This document shows positions 16,425-25,383 of a stretch of DNA of 34,037 nt, in pieces. The notes under the pieces were generated by a model. That model saw nothing but the letters and a program-made list of their open reading frames with translations, did no database searches and was not told the origin of the DNA. Made by a program: the position numbers and the translations under genes. Positions within the stretch are counted from its first letter, which is position 1. Each line of letters begins with the position of its first letter. This stretch comes from Actinomycetota bacterium (GTDB lineage: Bacteria; Actinomycetota; Acidimicrobiia; Acidimicrobiales; JAMDDE01), in assembly GCA_023489235.1 (NCBI GenBank), contig JAMDDE010000020.1:38374-72410 (forward strand). Reading direction: 5' to 3'.

Positions 16425-17168
16425 ATAGGCCCCCACGCTACGACCACCGCATACATAGAGAACCTGACCGGTTATGTACCACGAATCATCGTCGGCAAAG
16501 AAGGCTACAGCGTGACCAATATCTGCTGGCCCTCCTATGCGCCCAACAGGAACGGTCTTCACCAGTCTCTCTTGAGCCTCTTGGCTCAATCCACGGAACA
16601 ACGGAGTGTCTACTAGGCCAGGAGCTACGACATTTGCAGTTATTTGGTACTTAGCGAACTCCAAGGCAAGCGTGCGAGTAAAACTGACCACCCCTCCTTT
16701 GGATGCAGAGTAGTTAGCTTGTCCTGCTCCGCCCAACCAAGCACGAGACCCTATGTTCACTATACGTCCGTAGTTTGCCTCCATCATATGCTTAACAGCA
16801 GCCTGGGTGCAGAGGAACTGAGATTTCAAGTTGATCCTGAGTACCTCGTCCCAGTCCTCTTCACTCATCTTCACCAGCCATTTATCACGCGCAATACCCG
16901 CATTGTTGACCAGGATGTCCACTTGGCCGTAGGTATCCTTGGCATAGTCCACCAAACCGTCGGCACCAACCTTGGTGGAGATATCGCCAACGTAGTAGCC
17001 CACCTCGAAACCGGCTGCCTTCATCTCGTCAGCAAGAGCCGAGACCCGAGGTTCATCTATGTCGTTCAAGACCACTCTGGCACCGCCGACAGCCAAGCGA
17101 CGAGCAATGCCTTCCCCAATTCCTTGACCTGAACCGGTAACAATAGCTACACGATCTTTTATGCCCAT
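16422..17168 (-). CDS. Short-chain dehydrogenase/reductase, 3-hydroxyacyl-CoA dehydrogenase/FabG-like
   Basis: This is a 248-aa classical SDR. It has the cofactor motif TGSGQGIGEG (11-20), the structural NNAG (88-91) and the catalytic triad Ser141, Tyr153 and Lys157 (YSASK). Asp36 after the second beta strand (VVLNDID) suggests NAD rather than NADP. It follows the enoyl-CoA hydratase by seven bases, so the two probably act in sequence: hydration of an enoyl-CoA, then oxidation of the 3-hydroxyacyl-CoA before thiolysis. In BbsCD-type systems two SDR subunits occur; only one is seen here. The exact acyl chain is unknown. Confidence 0.88.
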   Translation of the reverse strand: MGIKDRVAIVTGSGQGIGEGIARRLAVGGARVVLNDIDEPRVSALADEMKAAGFEVGYYVGDISTKVGADGLVDYAKDTYGQVDILVNNAGIARDKWLVKMSEEDWDEVLRINLKSQFLCTQAAVKHMMEANYGRIVNIGSRAWLGGAGQANYSASKGGVVSFTRTLALEFAKYQITANVVAPGLVDTPLFRGLSQEAQERLVKTVPVGRIGGPADIGHAVAFFADDDSWYITGQVLYVCGGRSVGAY

Positions 17169-17175
17169 TTGATCA

Positions 17176-17958
17176 TCACCTTCCTATGAACTTAGGAGAG
17201 CGCTTCTCCACGAAAGCGCGCATGCCTTCTTCTCTGTCATGGGTACCACGAAGGAAAGCATGGCAAACTGCCTCGAACTCCAGACCTGTAGCCAGATCCG
17301 AGCTAGTAGCCACGTACACGCTGCGCTTGATCCGGTCAATTGACAATGGGGCCTTACTGGCAACCTTTTTCCCGAATTCCACAGCAGCAGAAACCGCCTC
17401 TCCCTCTGCCACCACTTTGTTGACGATTCCGAGTCTGTATGCCTCATCTGCATCGATGCGATCACCACTGAACATAAGCTCCATGGCTATCGCAGGACCC
17501 ACCAGCCTCGTCAACCTCTGGGTTCCACCAGCCCCAGGCATGCTGCCCACATTGGCTTCAGGGAATCCGAACTTGGCAGTAGCATCAGCGATGCGCAGGT
17601 CACACGCCAAAGCCAACTCGAAACCCCCTCCCAGTACATAGCCGGCTAATGCAGCTATGATGGGTTTGGAAACCTCCTCCATGTAAGAGAACAAACCTCT
17701 TATGATCTCACCAAGAGGATCCCGAGCGCCGCCCGTATCGTACTCTGCTACTCTGCCCTTTATGTCTGCCCCGACTGAAAATGCCTTGGGCTGTCCAGCC
17801 AACACTATTGCACGACAGTCCACCTCCCGATCAAAGTCCGAGAGAAGCTCTCGCAACTCAGCCAGCATCTCAGGGGTAAGAGCATTGAGTGCCTCTGCCC
17901 TGTTGATGGTCACAACCGCCACTCCGTCAGCAAAGCTCGACTGCACCAAGTCGCTCAC
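17176..17958 (-). CDS. Enoyl-CoA hydratase/isomerase (crotonase family)
   Basis: The 260-aa protein has the size of a short enoyl-CoA hydratase. The oxyanion-hole segments are [10 protein letters not shown] (60-69) and [15 protein letters not shown]. Both catalytic glutamates are present, Glu114 and Glu134, with the usual 20-residue spacing ([17 protein letters not shown]), which favours a true hydratase over a diverged crotonase. A GTG start at 17958 has GGAGG upstream. The SDR gene starts seven bases later. It could hydrate an aryl-enoyl-CoA such as a cinnamoyl-type ester, or act as a dienoyl-CoA hydratase after ring reduction; sequence alone does not separate these. Confidence 0.88.
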   Translation of the reverse strand: MSDLVQSSFADGVAVVTINRAEALNALTPEMLAELRELLSDFDREVDCRAIVLAGQPKAFSVGADIKGRVAEYDTGGARDPLGEIIRGLFSYMEEVSKPIIAALAGYVLGGGFELALACDLRIADATAKFGFPEANVGSMPGAGGTQRLTRLVGPAIAMELMFSGDRIDADEAYRLGIVNKVVAEGEAVSAAVEFGKKVASKAPLSIDRIKRSVYVATSSDLATGLEFEAVCHAFLRGTHDREEGMRAFVEKRSPKFIGR

Positions 17959-18038
17959 TTGACCTCTACCTCCATCCAGTGCCTCCTTATCCGCCTATCC
18001 GGTTCCCTGCCACCGTTCATACCATCGGCCTCCTCTAT

Positions 18039-18106
18039 TTTGACCCTTGAAACTGCTTTGACTCCTGAAACTACTACAGCTTGAAGTCACTCCAGGCTGT
18101 AGTAGT
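18039..18106 (-). terminator. 11-bp hairpin plus 18-bp imperfect tandem repeat between the CoA-transferase and hydratase genes
   Basis: ACTACTACAGC (18070-18080) and GCTGTAGTAGT (18096-18106) form a perfect 11-bp stem with a 15-base loop, 45 bases after the CoA-transferase stop. Just beyond it, an 18-base unit (TTTGACCCTTGAAACTGC type) is repeated twice with 15 of 18 matches at 18039-18074. The hairpin probably marks the end or an attenuation point of the HMGL-to-CoA-transferase operon. Confidence 0.6.
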
Positions 18107-18150
18107 CCTCGACAAGGATCAACTAGAGATGGTCGAGGTATCCAATGCTC

Positions 18151-19362
18151 TTATTCATCCGACTTCTCCCACTGCACGACTACTCCATCTGCAAGCCAGC
18201 GATCCACTAGCTCGGTTGGAACCTCGGCCACTTCGGTCAGTATCTCTACGCTGTGCTCACCAGGCAAAGGGGCAGCACTTCGAGCACGTGCCGGCGTAGA
18301 AGACAGTCTGGCGGGCATCCCCACTCCAGGCATCTTCCCCAGTATCGGGTGGTACACCACTGGGAAGCGTTGCTCGTCGTCAAGATGGTCAACTCGGGCC
18401 AGAGACTCATAGTCGTAGATCTTGGCACAGACCACATCGGCACTCTCCAACCTCTCCACCCACTCGTCAGTGGAGGCAGTCTTGAAGACTCTGGAAAGCT
18501 CCTCGAACAGTTCACGGCGATTGGCCACCCGTTGGGCTACATCTATGAAACGCGGATCACTAGCCAGTTCAGGTCGTCCTATCACCTCCGTGAACTTCCT
18601 CCAGCGGTCCGGCCAATAGGCGGCAACCATGATATAGCCGTCCATGGTGGGGAAAGCTTCGTTAGGGGCTGCATACGGTGCGGCGCTGCCCTGCCTCCCA
18701 GGAGAACGTCCGCTAGCCTGGAACATCGACCAAGGCACTGTCTGGAACATGAACATGGAGTCCAGCAAGGAGACATTAACTCTCTGTCCTCGACCGGTCC
18801 CTTGACGCGCCAACAAGGCCAACAGTATTCCCTGCACTGCGACCAAGGCCCCTACGGTATCAGCCGCTGGTACCCCAACTTTTACCGGTGCACCGTCAGG
18901 TTCTCCAGTAACACTCATTATTCCGGACATGGCCTGTACGATGCCGTCAACGCCCGGTTTGTCACGCCATGGGCCATCCTGACCAAAGGCGGTGATCGAA
19001 CACCATATGACTTCAGGGCGCTCAGCACTCAAGCTCTCGTAGGAGAGACCTAGGCGATCCAGTACGCCTGGGCGGAAACTCTCCAGGACTACATCACAGA
19101 CACGCGCAAGTCTGCGAAGGACCTCCACTCCTTCGCCATGCTTGAGATTGATCACTATAGAGCGCTTGTCCCTATTCATTCCCAGGTAAGAAGCAGCTTG
19201 ATCTTGGATGAACGGAGGACCGAGTTTACGCCCCCATTCTCCACCAGGTGGGTCTACCTTGATGATCTCGGCACCGTATTCACCGAGCACCATCCCGGCA
19301 ATAGGTCCTGCTGCCCCTTGAGAGAGATCCAGCACTCTGATACCTTCAAGCGCTGAGCGCAC
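18151..19362 (-). CDS. Class III CoA-transferase (CaiB/BaiF family)
   Basis: The protein is 403 aa, the normal family size. Class III enzymes move CoA between carboxylic acids in the cytoplasm, through an aspartyl-CoA anhydride. The catalytic Asp168 is in PAADTVGALVA, as expected for the family. Other typical blocks are VLDLSQGAAGPIAGMVLGEYGAEIIKVD and GMNRDKRSIVINLK. The GTG start overlaps the gamma-subunit gene by 17 bases, so it is the last gene of the oxidoreductase operon. Relatives include benzylsuccinate CoA-transferase (BbsEF), FldA for aryl-lactates and formyl-CoA transferase. A role in activating an aromatic or dicarboxylic acid with an acyl-CoA made by the adjacent oxidoreductases is plausible. 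Confidence 0.88.
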   Translation of the reverse strand: MRSALEGIRVLDLSQGAAGPIAGMVLGEYGAEIIKVDPPGGEWGRKLGPPFIQDQAASYLGMNRDKRSIVINLKHGEGVEVLRRLARVCDVVLESFRPGVLDRLGLSYESLSAERPEVIWCSITAFGQDGPWRDKPGVDGIVQAMSGIMSVTGEPDGAPVKVGVPAADTVGALVAVQGILLALLARQGTGRGQRVNVSLLDSMFMFQTVPWSMFQASGRSPGRQGSAAPYAAPNEAFPTMDGYIMVAAYWPDRWRKFTEVIGRPELASDPRFIDVAQRVANRRELFEELSRVFKTASTDEWVERLESADVVCAKIYDYESLARVDHLDDEQRFPVVYHPILGKMPGVGMPARLSSTPARARSAAPLPGEHSVEILTEVAEVPTELVDRWLADGVVVQWEKSDE

Positions 19363-20029
19363 TCCCTGCTACTCCCTCCTTGTCCACTCCACCACCGTTG
19401 TCAGCTACACGAGCCAACCTGCCAACTTGATTACCTGACAGCCGCCATGAAGGAGCATGGGCGTCGAGGTACTCGTCCATCATCTGCCATCCAAGCTTGA
19501 TTGCCTGTCGATTCTTCTCCTTGAAAGCTGGAGGCGACCTTCTCTCTGCAACCTCCGAAAGGCTCTCCACGGATATTGCCTCTATCAATCTAGCCAAGGA
19601 GGCTGCACAGATCATATTGGTTACCACTTTCGCACCTATGCGCACCTTGGCTGCCTCTTCGAAAGGTAGAGCGATGATGCTCTCCCGCTCAGGACCGCTC
19701 ACATCGACCAACCCAACTCTGTCCACATCCACTACGAGGCCCACATCCTTTTGGCCAACGAGTCTCTCCCCAAATCTAGTCCACGCTTTGTCCGAAAGGA
19801 CAAGACATAGATCTGGCACTTGGAACTGGGGATTGGCAATTGGGTACAGGGAGAGAGAAAGATCCGCCCTAGTGGCTCCTCCTCTAGCTTCTGGACCATG
19901 CTCCTGAAGCATGGTGGCATAGAGCTCAGAGCTCAACGCTGCCTCGGCAAGAACGGTAGCCGCCAAGGCAATTCCCTGACCACCCGAGCCACTGAGTCTG
20001 ACATTAACTCTGTTAGCAGCCGAAACCAT
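19346..20029 (-). CDS. 2-oxoacid:ferredoxin oxidoreductase gamma subunit
   Basis: The 227-aa protein belongs to the pyruvate/2-ketoisovalerate oxidoreductase catalytic (gamma) domain family. The N-terminal motif VRLSGSGGQGIALAATVLAEAA and the following HGPEARGGATRADLSLS are characteristic. The gamma subunit contacts CoA in the alpha/beta/gamma complex. Its ATG overlaps the beta-subunit stop by one base (TGATG), so the three subunits are coupled. A tail of about 25 residues (NQVGRLARVADNGGGVDKEG) goes beyond the usual domain end. Confidence 0.88.
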   Translation of the reverse strand: MVSAANRVNVRLSGSGGQGIALAATVLAEAALSSELYATMLQEHGPEARGGATRADLSLSLYPIANPQFQVPDLCLVLSDKAWTRFGERLVGQKDVGLVVDVDRVGLVDVSGPERESIIALPFEEAAKVRIGAKVVTNMICAASLARLIEAISVESLSEVAERRSPPAFKEKNRQAIKLGWQMMDEYLDAHAPSWRLSGNQVGRLARVADNGGGVDKEGVAGSALSA

Positions 20030-20955
20030 CAGGCATCCCTCCCCTGGTCTGTACTGTACTGTCCAGTCTCATTGACCTCGGAGCTACGAGCACCCTTGAT
20101 CCCCATGGTCTCCTCCAAGGTAAGCCGACTCGAGCGATAGAGAAGGCCGGTGGGAAGGACGGGCCTCACTGGCTGTGCGTCGGCAATTGGCTCTACGGTT
20201 GGCCTTCTGGCCAAGTCGGCATCGATGGACGGCTCGTAACGTGCCTGACTCATGAGCATGTCTGCTCCACCGCCGAAGCGGTTGGTTCGACCGAAGTACT
20301 CCGTGCAGTCACTCATCACCTCAATGAAGGAGAACCCTACGTGATCCAGTGCCTGGCCGAAAACCTCCCCGAAGACTTGGGGACGGTAGCTCTGTGCTCT
20401 GGCCACGAAGGTCGCCCCAGCTGCCTTGGCCAACTCAGCAGCATCAAAGGAGTGCTGGGTATTGCCTTGTGGAGTAGTAGTGGTGTAGGCACCCAAGACA
20501 GTGGTGGGAGCAGCCTGACCTCCGGTCATTCCGTATATCTCGTTGTTCAACAGAACACAGGTCAGGTCTATGTTCCTCCGGGCAGCATGGATGAGGTGAT
20601 TGCCCCCAATGGACAGTCCGTCTCCGTCTCCGGTTATGACTATTACGGTCAGTTCCGGTCGAGCGAGCTTCAACCCGGTGGCAAATGAGAGAGGCCGCCC
20701 ATGAGTCGTATGAAGGGTGCAGGCGTCTATGTACCCTATGATCCTTGAGGAACAGCCAATTCCAGCCACAAAGGCTACATTGTCCAAATTGTCATATCGT
20801 TCCGACAAGACGGACAACATGGCATCCAGAATGATCCCATGACCACAGCCTGGACAGAGCATATGCGGCATCATGGCATGACGTAGCAGCCGCTTCTCCT
20901 TGCCTGTAACAGGAACTCTGGTGACGGTGGCCGCATCGGTGATTGCTGTGCTCAT
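20029..20955 (-). CDS. korB: 2-oxoglutarate-type 2-oxoacid:ferredoxin oxidoreductase beta subunit
   Basis: The track ORF of 432 aa starts too far upstream; its first 124 residues are a shadow of korA. The real start is the ATG at 20955, which overlaps the korA stop (ATGA), giving 308 aa. The subunit binds thiamine diphosphate and a [4Fe-4S] cluster: MLCPGCGHG supplies two cysteines, GIGCSSR a third, and the TPP motif is GDGDGLSIGGNHLIHAARRN, followed by NNEIYGMTGGQ. It catalyses oxidative decarboxylation of a 2-oxoacid and passes electrons to ferredoxin. In Thauera a 2-oxoglutarate:ferredoxin oxidoreductase supplies benzoyl-CoA reductase, so this is the best candidate electron source for BzdNOPQ. 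The exact 2-oxoacid is not proven. Confidence 0.9.
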   Translation of the reverse strand: MSTAITDAATVTRVPVTGKEKRLLRHAMMPHMLCPGCGHGIILDAMLSVLSERYDNLDNVAFVAGIGCSSRIIGYIDACTLHTTHGRPLSFATGLKLARPELTVIVITGDGDGLSIGGNHLIHAARRNIDLTCVLLNNEIYGMTGGQAAPTTVLGAYTTTTPQGNTQHSFDAAELAKAAGATFVARAQSYRPQVFGEVFGQALDHVGFSFIEVMSDCTEYFGRTNRFGGGADMLMSQARYEPSIDADLARRPTVEPIADAQPVRPVLPTGLLYRSSRLTLEETMGIKGARSSEVNETGQYSTDQGRDA

Positions 20956-22229
20956 TCTCCACCTACCTTCTTTTCGATGTCTACCTCTGTTGCACCTATC
21001 TTTGCTGTGGTGCTTGCAGGTACGACCATGCGTGCTTGGTTCTTCCCCTCTGTCCAGGAGACCGCCTCGGCCAGAGGTACCCTCCTGCTTGCAGCCGCGG
21101 GAAGACCATCCGCTACTTCCAAAGCATGGTCGATCACTTCCTCTGTAGTGATGACCGCTCCTCCTGCCTTGAGCAAGGGATGGAGGAGAGCATCGTTGTG
21201 CGCCACCCTCTCCACCTCCCTGGCCCACTGGCCTCTGTTCATCTCTACGACCACCACCGCCTCTGCCTTGGCCAAAGCCTCTTTCAACAACCCATCCTGA
21301 ACTGGCCAGAGCAGTCGTGGACGCCAAAGTCCCGCTTTTACACCCTTGCTTCTAAGGACATCCACCGCTGCTTTGGCTGTTCGCCCAGTTATCCCATAAG
21401 AGACAATGACAAGATTGGCATCGTCCATCAAATAGCTCTCCGGTTCAACCAGCTCCGTGACTACTTGAACCTTCTTCTCCAATCTCTCCAACAGGGCAGC
21501 TACTATCGATGTGTCGGTGGTAGGGAACCCTCGTTCATCATGCATCAGCCCAGTTACATGGAACCTATAGCCTCTGCCGAAGTCGGGCAGAGGGGCTACC
21601 AATGCCTCATTGGCTCTGTAAGGCTCAAAGGATGCCCCTGGTGGCTGAGTTGGACGAGGACGTGAGCCAATGCTACGAGGATCGGGTGAGTTGAGCTCGA
21701 CACCCTCTCTCATGTGGCCTACTACCTCATCGAACAATACGGTGACCGGGGTGCGCAAAGACTCCGCTAATCCGAAGGCTTGGATGGTGAGGTCGTACAC
21801 CTCTTGGACAGAGGAGGGAGCGAGTGCCACTGCAGCCCTGTCTCCATGGGACCCCCACTGAGCCTGCATGACATCACCCTGGGAAGGGAGCGTAGGTAGT
21901 CCTGTACTTGGTCCTCCTCTCATGACATCCACAACTACACAGGGGATCTCTGCCAAGTAAGCATAACCAATATGCTCCTGCATCAGGGAGAACCCCGGTC
22001 CCGATGTGGCCGTCATGGCCCTTGCTCCACCCAAGGATGCGCCCAGTACAGCTCCTAAAGAAGCCATCTCATCTTCGGCTTGCAAGAATACCCCCCCATG
22101 CTTGGGAAGCAGTCGAGCCATCGCCTCAGCGATCTCCGAGGACGGAGAGATGGGGTAGCCAGCAAAGAATCGACATCCTGCGGCTATGGCACCCTCTGCA
22201 CACGCCTCGTTGCCTTGTATCAATCTCAT
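20952..22229 (-). CDS. korA: 2-oxoglutarate-type 2-oxoacid:ferredoxin oxidoreductase alpha subunit
   Basis: I take the ATG at 22229 (GGAGG about 9 bases upstream), giving 425 aa. The 41 residues before it in the ORF track do not look like the family. The protein starts MRLIQGNEACAEGAIAAGCRFFAGYPISPSSEIAEAM, the standard opening of KorA-type alpha subunits, and continues with QAEDEMASLGAVLGASLGGARAMTATSGPG and VDVMRGGPSTGLPT. No gamma domain is fused; that domain is a separate gene downstream. The Fe-S delta subunit expected for some family members is missing, but the preceding gene carries a two-cluster ferredoxin domain that could fill the role. Confidence 0.9.
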   Translation of the reverse strand: MRLIQGNEACAEGAIAAGCRFFAGYPISPSSEIAEAMARLLPKHGGVFLQAEDEMASLGAVLGASLGGARAMTATSGPGFSLMQEHIGYAYLAEIPCVVVDVMRGGPSTGLPTLPSQGDVMQAQWGSHGDRAAVALAPSSVQEVYDLTIQAFGLAESLRTPVTVLFDEVVGHMREGVELNSPDPRSIGSRPRPTQPPGASFEPYRANEALVAPLPDFGRGYRFHVTGLMHDERGFPTTDTSIVAALLERLEKKVQVVTELVEPESYLMDDANLVIVSYGITGRTAKAAVDVLRSKGVKAGLWRPRLLWPVQDGLLKEALAKAEAVVVVEMNRGQWAREVERVAHNDALLHPLLKAGGAVITTEEVIDHALEVADGLPAAASRRVPLAEAVSWTEGKNQARMVVPASTTAKIGATEVDIEKKVGGE

Positions 22230-22255
22230 GTAAAATCTCCTCCCTTGTACCGCCG

Positions 22256-23335
22256 CTACTCCGTGCTCGCACCAAGATGCGTCGGTACATCCAACCAGAT
22301 CTCTATGGCCATGTCCGGGCACAGGCGAGCACACAACCCACACCCGGTGCAACGATCAGGATTCGACGCAACCGCAATATCGAAACGATCGAGCGACAGA
22401 ACCCTTTCCGGGCATACTGCCACGCAGATATTGCAGCCTTTGCACCAATCCCTTACTATCTCGACTTTAGGTATGCCGCCACGCCAGGCTTCTATCGTCG
22501 TCCTCGAGGCATCGACAGCTTTGCCGCCTCCAGATCCCGGTATGGACTCGTAGCTCTTCTTCGATCCATTGGCTTGCAGAACAGTTTGACCCTTCGAACC
22601 AGCGGTATCCTGCTTCCATCGCTTGTACCAGCTACGTCCATTCTCGAAAGCAACCAGGTTGGCCTCCACTGTTTTCGGTGGGACCGTAGCAGCTATCGCC
22701 TCCTTCCATATCTCTACAGGAAGACCCATCTCCACGGAGAGAGCCCCCAAGAGAACGGTCTGGGCAATGGCCGGTCGTTCTAGAGCAGCATCACCGGCAA
22801 TGGCATAGGTATCTATAGGCACCACTCCATCTGGCGGCGCCGACTCCAAGGCGTAGTCGACTCTGCCGCCTCGACGATCTGCCTGTGCAGTAGGGGGTAT
22901 CCGCCGCTCGGTACTGACGAAAGCCACACCACCTGGCTTGAGATACTCGAGGAAGCGAAGGCCTTCCTCCCACTCGAAGCCGAGAATCCACTCTGCCTGC
23001 TCGGGCTCCAACATCACCGAGTGAACCTCGGGTCCAAAGCGCAGGTGACTTACCACGGTGCCACCGCGTTGGGACATGCCATGCACCTCGGACTTCTTCA
23101 CATCCAAGCCAGCCTGCATGCAAGCAAAGGAGATGGTATTGCTAGCCGTGATGATCCCTTGCCCGCCAACGCCTGCTAGTACCATGTTCCCCTTGAGCTC
23201 GCCCAAGGGGTTCCTCTCCTTCGAACTCCTAGCTGGAGCAGGTTCTGCTGAGGAAGCTAAGGAATTGTCAGGTGGCTGGGCTGTTTGGTCGGGGGAGGGA
23301 TCAGTAAACCTGTCGGTAGCCTTGGTCATGGTCAT
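22256..23335 (-). CDS. iorB: Indolepyruvate oxidoreductase beta (IorB) domain fused to a 2x[4Fe-4S] ferredoxin domain
   Basis: The 359-aa protein has three parts. Residues 1-48 are a Pro/Ser/Ala-rich, probably disordered leader. Residues 50-240 are an IorB/gamma-type domain (MVLAGVGGQGIITASN, then EVHGMSQRGGTVVSHLRFG). The C-terminal 70 residues carry two [4Fe-4S] motifs, CKGCNICVAVCP and CTGCGLCARLCP. IorB normally lacks the ferredoxin part. The gene overlaps iorA by four bases (ATGA) and precedes korA by 26 bases. The Fe-S domain could therefore serve the IorAB complex, KorAB or both. Aryl pyruvate to aryl-acetyl-CoA is the family reaction; the in vivo substrate is unknown. Confidence 0.88.
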   Translation of the reverse strand: MTMTKATDRFTDPSPDQTAQPPDNSLASSAEPAPARSSKERNPLGELKGNMVLAGVGGQGIITASNTISFACMQAGLDVKKSEVHGMSQRGGTVVSHLRFGPEVHSVMLEPEQAEWILGFEWEEGLRFLEYLKPGGVAFVSTERRIPPTAQADRRGGRVDYALESAPPDGVVPIDTYAIAGDAALERPAIAQTVLLGALSVEMGLPVEIWKEAIAATVPPKTVEANLVAFENGRSWYKRWKQDTAGSKGQTVLQANGSKKSYESIPGSGGGKAVDASRTTIEAWRGGIPKVEIVRDWCKGCNICVAVCPERVLSLDRFDIAVASNPDRCTGCGLCARLCPDMAIEIWLDVPTHLGASTE

Positions 23336-25383
23336 CGCCCCCTTTCAGTGGGACCAGAGGATGACGAGATGGACGACACCGCTTCGGAAACGGATACCCG
23401 CTTGCTGGTAGGAAGTATTGCTCCTTGTGGACATATTTGAGCACAGACGGTGCAACCGGAGCACAGAGCAGCGTCTATGCGGACCCGCTTGGGCATGACA
23501 TCCAGGCTCATGTCCCAAATGAGAGCCGGGCAGCCAAGGTTCATGCACAACTGACAGCCATCGCAGCGATCCGTATCCACGTAGTAGACTGGTCCTCGGC
23601 TCTTCACCGGTGACTCCACGCATGGCCTGACCGTGACGACCACTGAAACTCCCTGTTTGGCTACGGCGTTCTCGATCGCCCTTCTCGTGGCGCCGACATC
23701 GTAAGGGTCGACCACGGTCACCGAGCTGACTCCGATAGCCTTGCATATTGCCGGGATGTCGACCCTGGGGGCAGTGCCACCACGAATGGTCATAGAGGTC
23801 GCCGGGTGCGGCTGCCCTCCAGTCATGGCCGTAATGCCGTTGTCCAGAATCACTACGGTCATGTTGGCTTCACGGTGCACTGCCTCGATGAGAGGCGGAA
23901 TGCCGGCATGAAGAAAGGTCGAGTCCCCCAGTACCGCCACTACCGGTCTGCCACCAGTATTCCCTGCTTTGGCCAACCCTACCGCCATGCCAATGCTCGA
24001 ACCCATGGAGAGACAGGTGTCCATGGAGGCAAGGGGCTCGGTAGCTCCAAGGGTGTAGCAGCCAATGTCACCGGCTACCACAGCATCGAGCTCTCTGAGC
24101 ACCAAGAACGGGGTTGCATGAGAACAGCCAGCGCACAGAAGAGGGAAGCGAGGACCTACGGATGAAGCCGGAGATGACGTTCCGCTGGGACCGTCTTGAC
24201 CTCGAGGAGCCTCCAAGACACCGGCCGACTGGAATCCTACGCGCACCAAGTGGGGGGAGAGCTCTCCATAGCGAGGGAAGAACTCCTTGCCCTGGGCGGC
24301 TATGCCGAACAGTATTAACGCCTCTTCCAGATAAGGCTCCAACTCCTCGACTACGAACAGCCTGTCCACCTTGGCAGCAAAGCTCTTCAAGCGCTCCTTT
24401 GGAAGGGGGAAGGTAAGGCCGAGCTTGAACACGCTGGCATCGGGGAGCACGTCCCGCACGTACTGGTAGGAGATGCCGGAGGTCACCACCCCCACCGAGG
24501 AAGAACGCATCTCCTCTCTGTTGAAGGGTACTTCTTCTGCCCACTCCTCCAACTTGGCCAACCGTTCCAGATGGGCCAGGTGGCGAACCCGAGCATTTGC
24601 TGGGAGCATTACGTACTTGCGGCGGTCACGACGGAACTCTCCTTCCCGACGACTCTCTGGAGAGGTAGGAACCACCTTGGAGCGCGAGTGAGAGACCCTG
24701 GTAGTAGTGCGCAGGATGACTGGGGTATCCCACTGCTCACTCAGAGCAAAGGCTGCTCTGGTGAAGTCATAGGCCTCCTGGCTGTCAGAGGGCTCCAGCA
24801 AAGGCACTCCTGCGAAACGAGCTATATAGCGGTTATCCTGCTCGTTCTGGGAACTGTGCATGCCTGGGTCGTCGGCGTTGAAGACCACCACGCCACCGTT
24901 CACTCCAATGAACGGGCTGGTCATTAGGGAGTCCATGGCCACGTTCAACCCGACGTGCTTGGTGGTCATGATAACCCGCTCTCCAGCCAAAGAAGCACCC
25001 ATGGCCACGTCCATTGCCACCTTCTCGTTGGTGGACCACTCTACGTATACATCCGACTCCGGCGTGATCTTCGCTATGTACTCGAGCACCTCCGTACTCG
25101 GGGTTCCCGGATAGCCAACGGCCATGCCAGCTCCCGCATGCCAAGTGCCCAATGCAATGGCCTCGTTGCCGGAGAGAAGGCTTACCTCGTGCTTGATGCT
25201 GCCATCAGAGCCGTTCAAGGTAGGACCTACCGATACTGCGACTTTGCTGTCCGACGCCCTGTCCTTCCCATCCTTGCTGCTCTCGGATATCCTTTTTGAG
25301 TTCATCTCTTTCGAGACTGCCTTCTTGGTGCTCGCACCCTCCTTGGCAACTGCACCAGGGGAGGTGTTCACTTCTATCTTCAT
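23332..25383 (-). CDS. iorA: Indolepyruvate ferredoxin oxidoreductase alpha subunit
   Basis: The protein is 683 aa, about 65 longer than a typical IorA because of a Lys/Ser/Asp-rich N-terminal leader without structure motifs. The family part begins HEVSLLSGNEAIALGTWHAGAGMAVGYPGTPSTEVLEYI. The TPP domain holds LLCAGCSHATPF, GDIGCYTLG and VAVLGDSTFLHAGIPPLIEAVHR, and the C-terminus has two [4Fe-4S] motifs (CDGCQLCMNLGCP and CSGCTVCAQICP). With IorB it converts aryl pyruvates from aromatic amino acids to aryl-acetyl-CoA and reduced ferredoxin. AAGGAG stands 8 bases before the ATG, which overlaps the upstream HMGL stop (ATGA). Confidence 0.9.
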   Translation of the reverse strand: MKIEVNTSPGAVAKEGASTKKAVSKEMNSKRISESSKDGKDRASDSKVAVSVGPTLNGSDGSIKHEVSLLSGNEAIALGTWHAGAGMAVGYPGTPSTEVLEYIAKITPESDVYVEWSTNEKVAMDVAMGASLAGERVIMTTKHVGLNVAMDSLMTSPFIGVNGGVVVFNADDPGMHSSQNEQDNRYIARFAGVPLLEPSDSQEAYDFTRAAFALSEQWDTPVILRTTTRVSHSRSKVVPTSPESRREGEFRRDRRKYVMLPANARVRHLAHLERLAKLEEWAEEVPFNREEMRSSSVGVVTSGISYQYVRDVLPDASVFKLGLTFPLPKERLKSFAAKVDRLFVVEELEPYLEEALILFGIAAQGKEFFPRYGELSPHLVRVGFQSAGVLEAPRGQDGPSGTSSPASSVGPRFPLLCAGCSHATPFLVLRELDAVVAGDIGCYTLGATEPLASMDTCLSMGSSIGMAVGLAKAGNTGGRPVVAVLGDSTFLHAGIPPLIEAVHREANMTVVILDNGITAMTGGQPHPATSMTIRGGTAPRVDIPAICKAIGVSSVTVVDPYDVGATRRAIENAVAKQGVSVVVTVRPCVESPVKSRGPVYYVDTDRCDGCQLCMNLGCPALIWDMSLDVMPKRVRIDAALCSGCTVCAQICPQGAILPTSKRVSVSEAVSSISSSSGPTERGR

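Noticed and set aside
20029-21327. 432-aa start for the korB gene
   Set aside because: The first 124 residues are Gly/Arg-rich shadow of korA. The ATG at 20955 overlaps the korA stop and fits the family N-terminus.
20952-22352. 466-aa start for korA
   Set aside because: The extra 41 residues are not family-like and overlap the iorB end. The ATG at 22229 has GGAGG.
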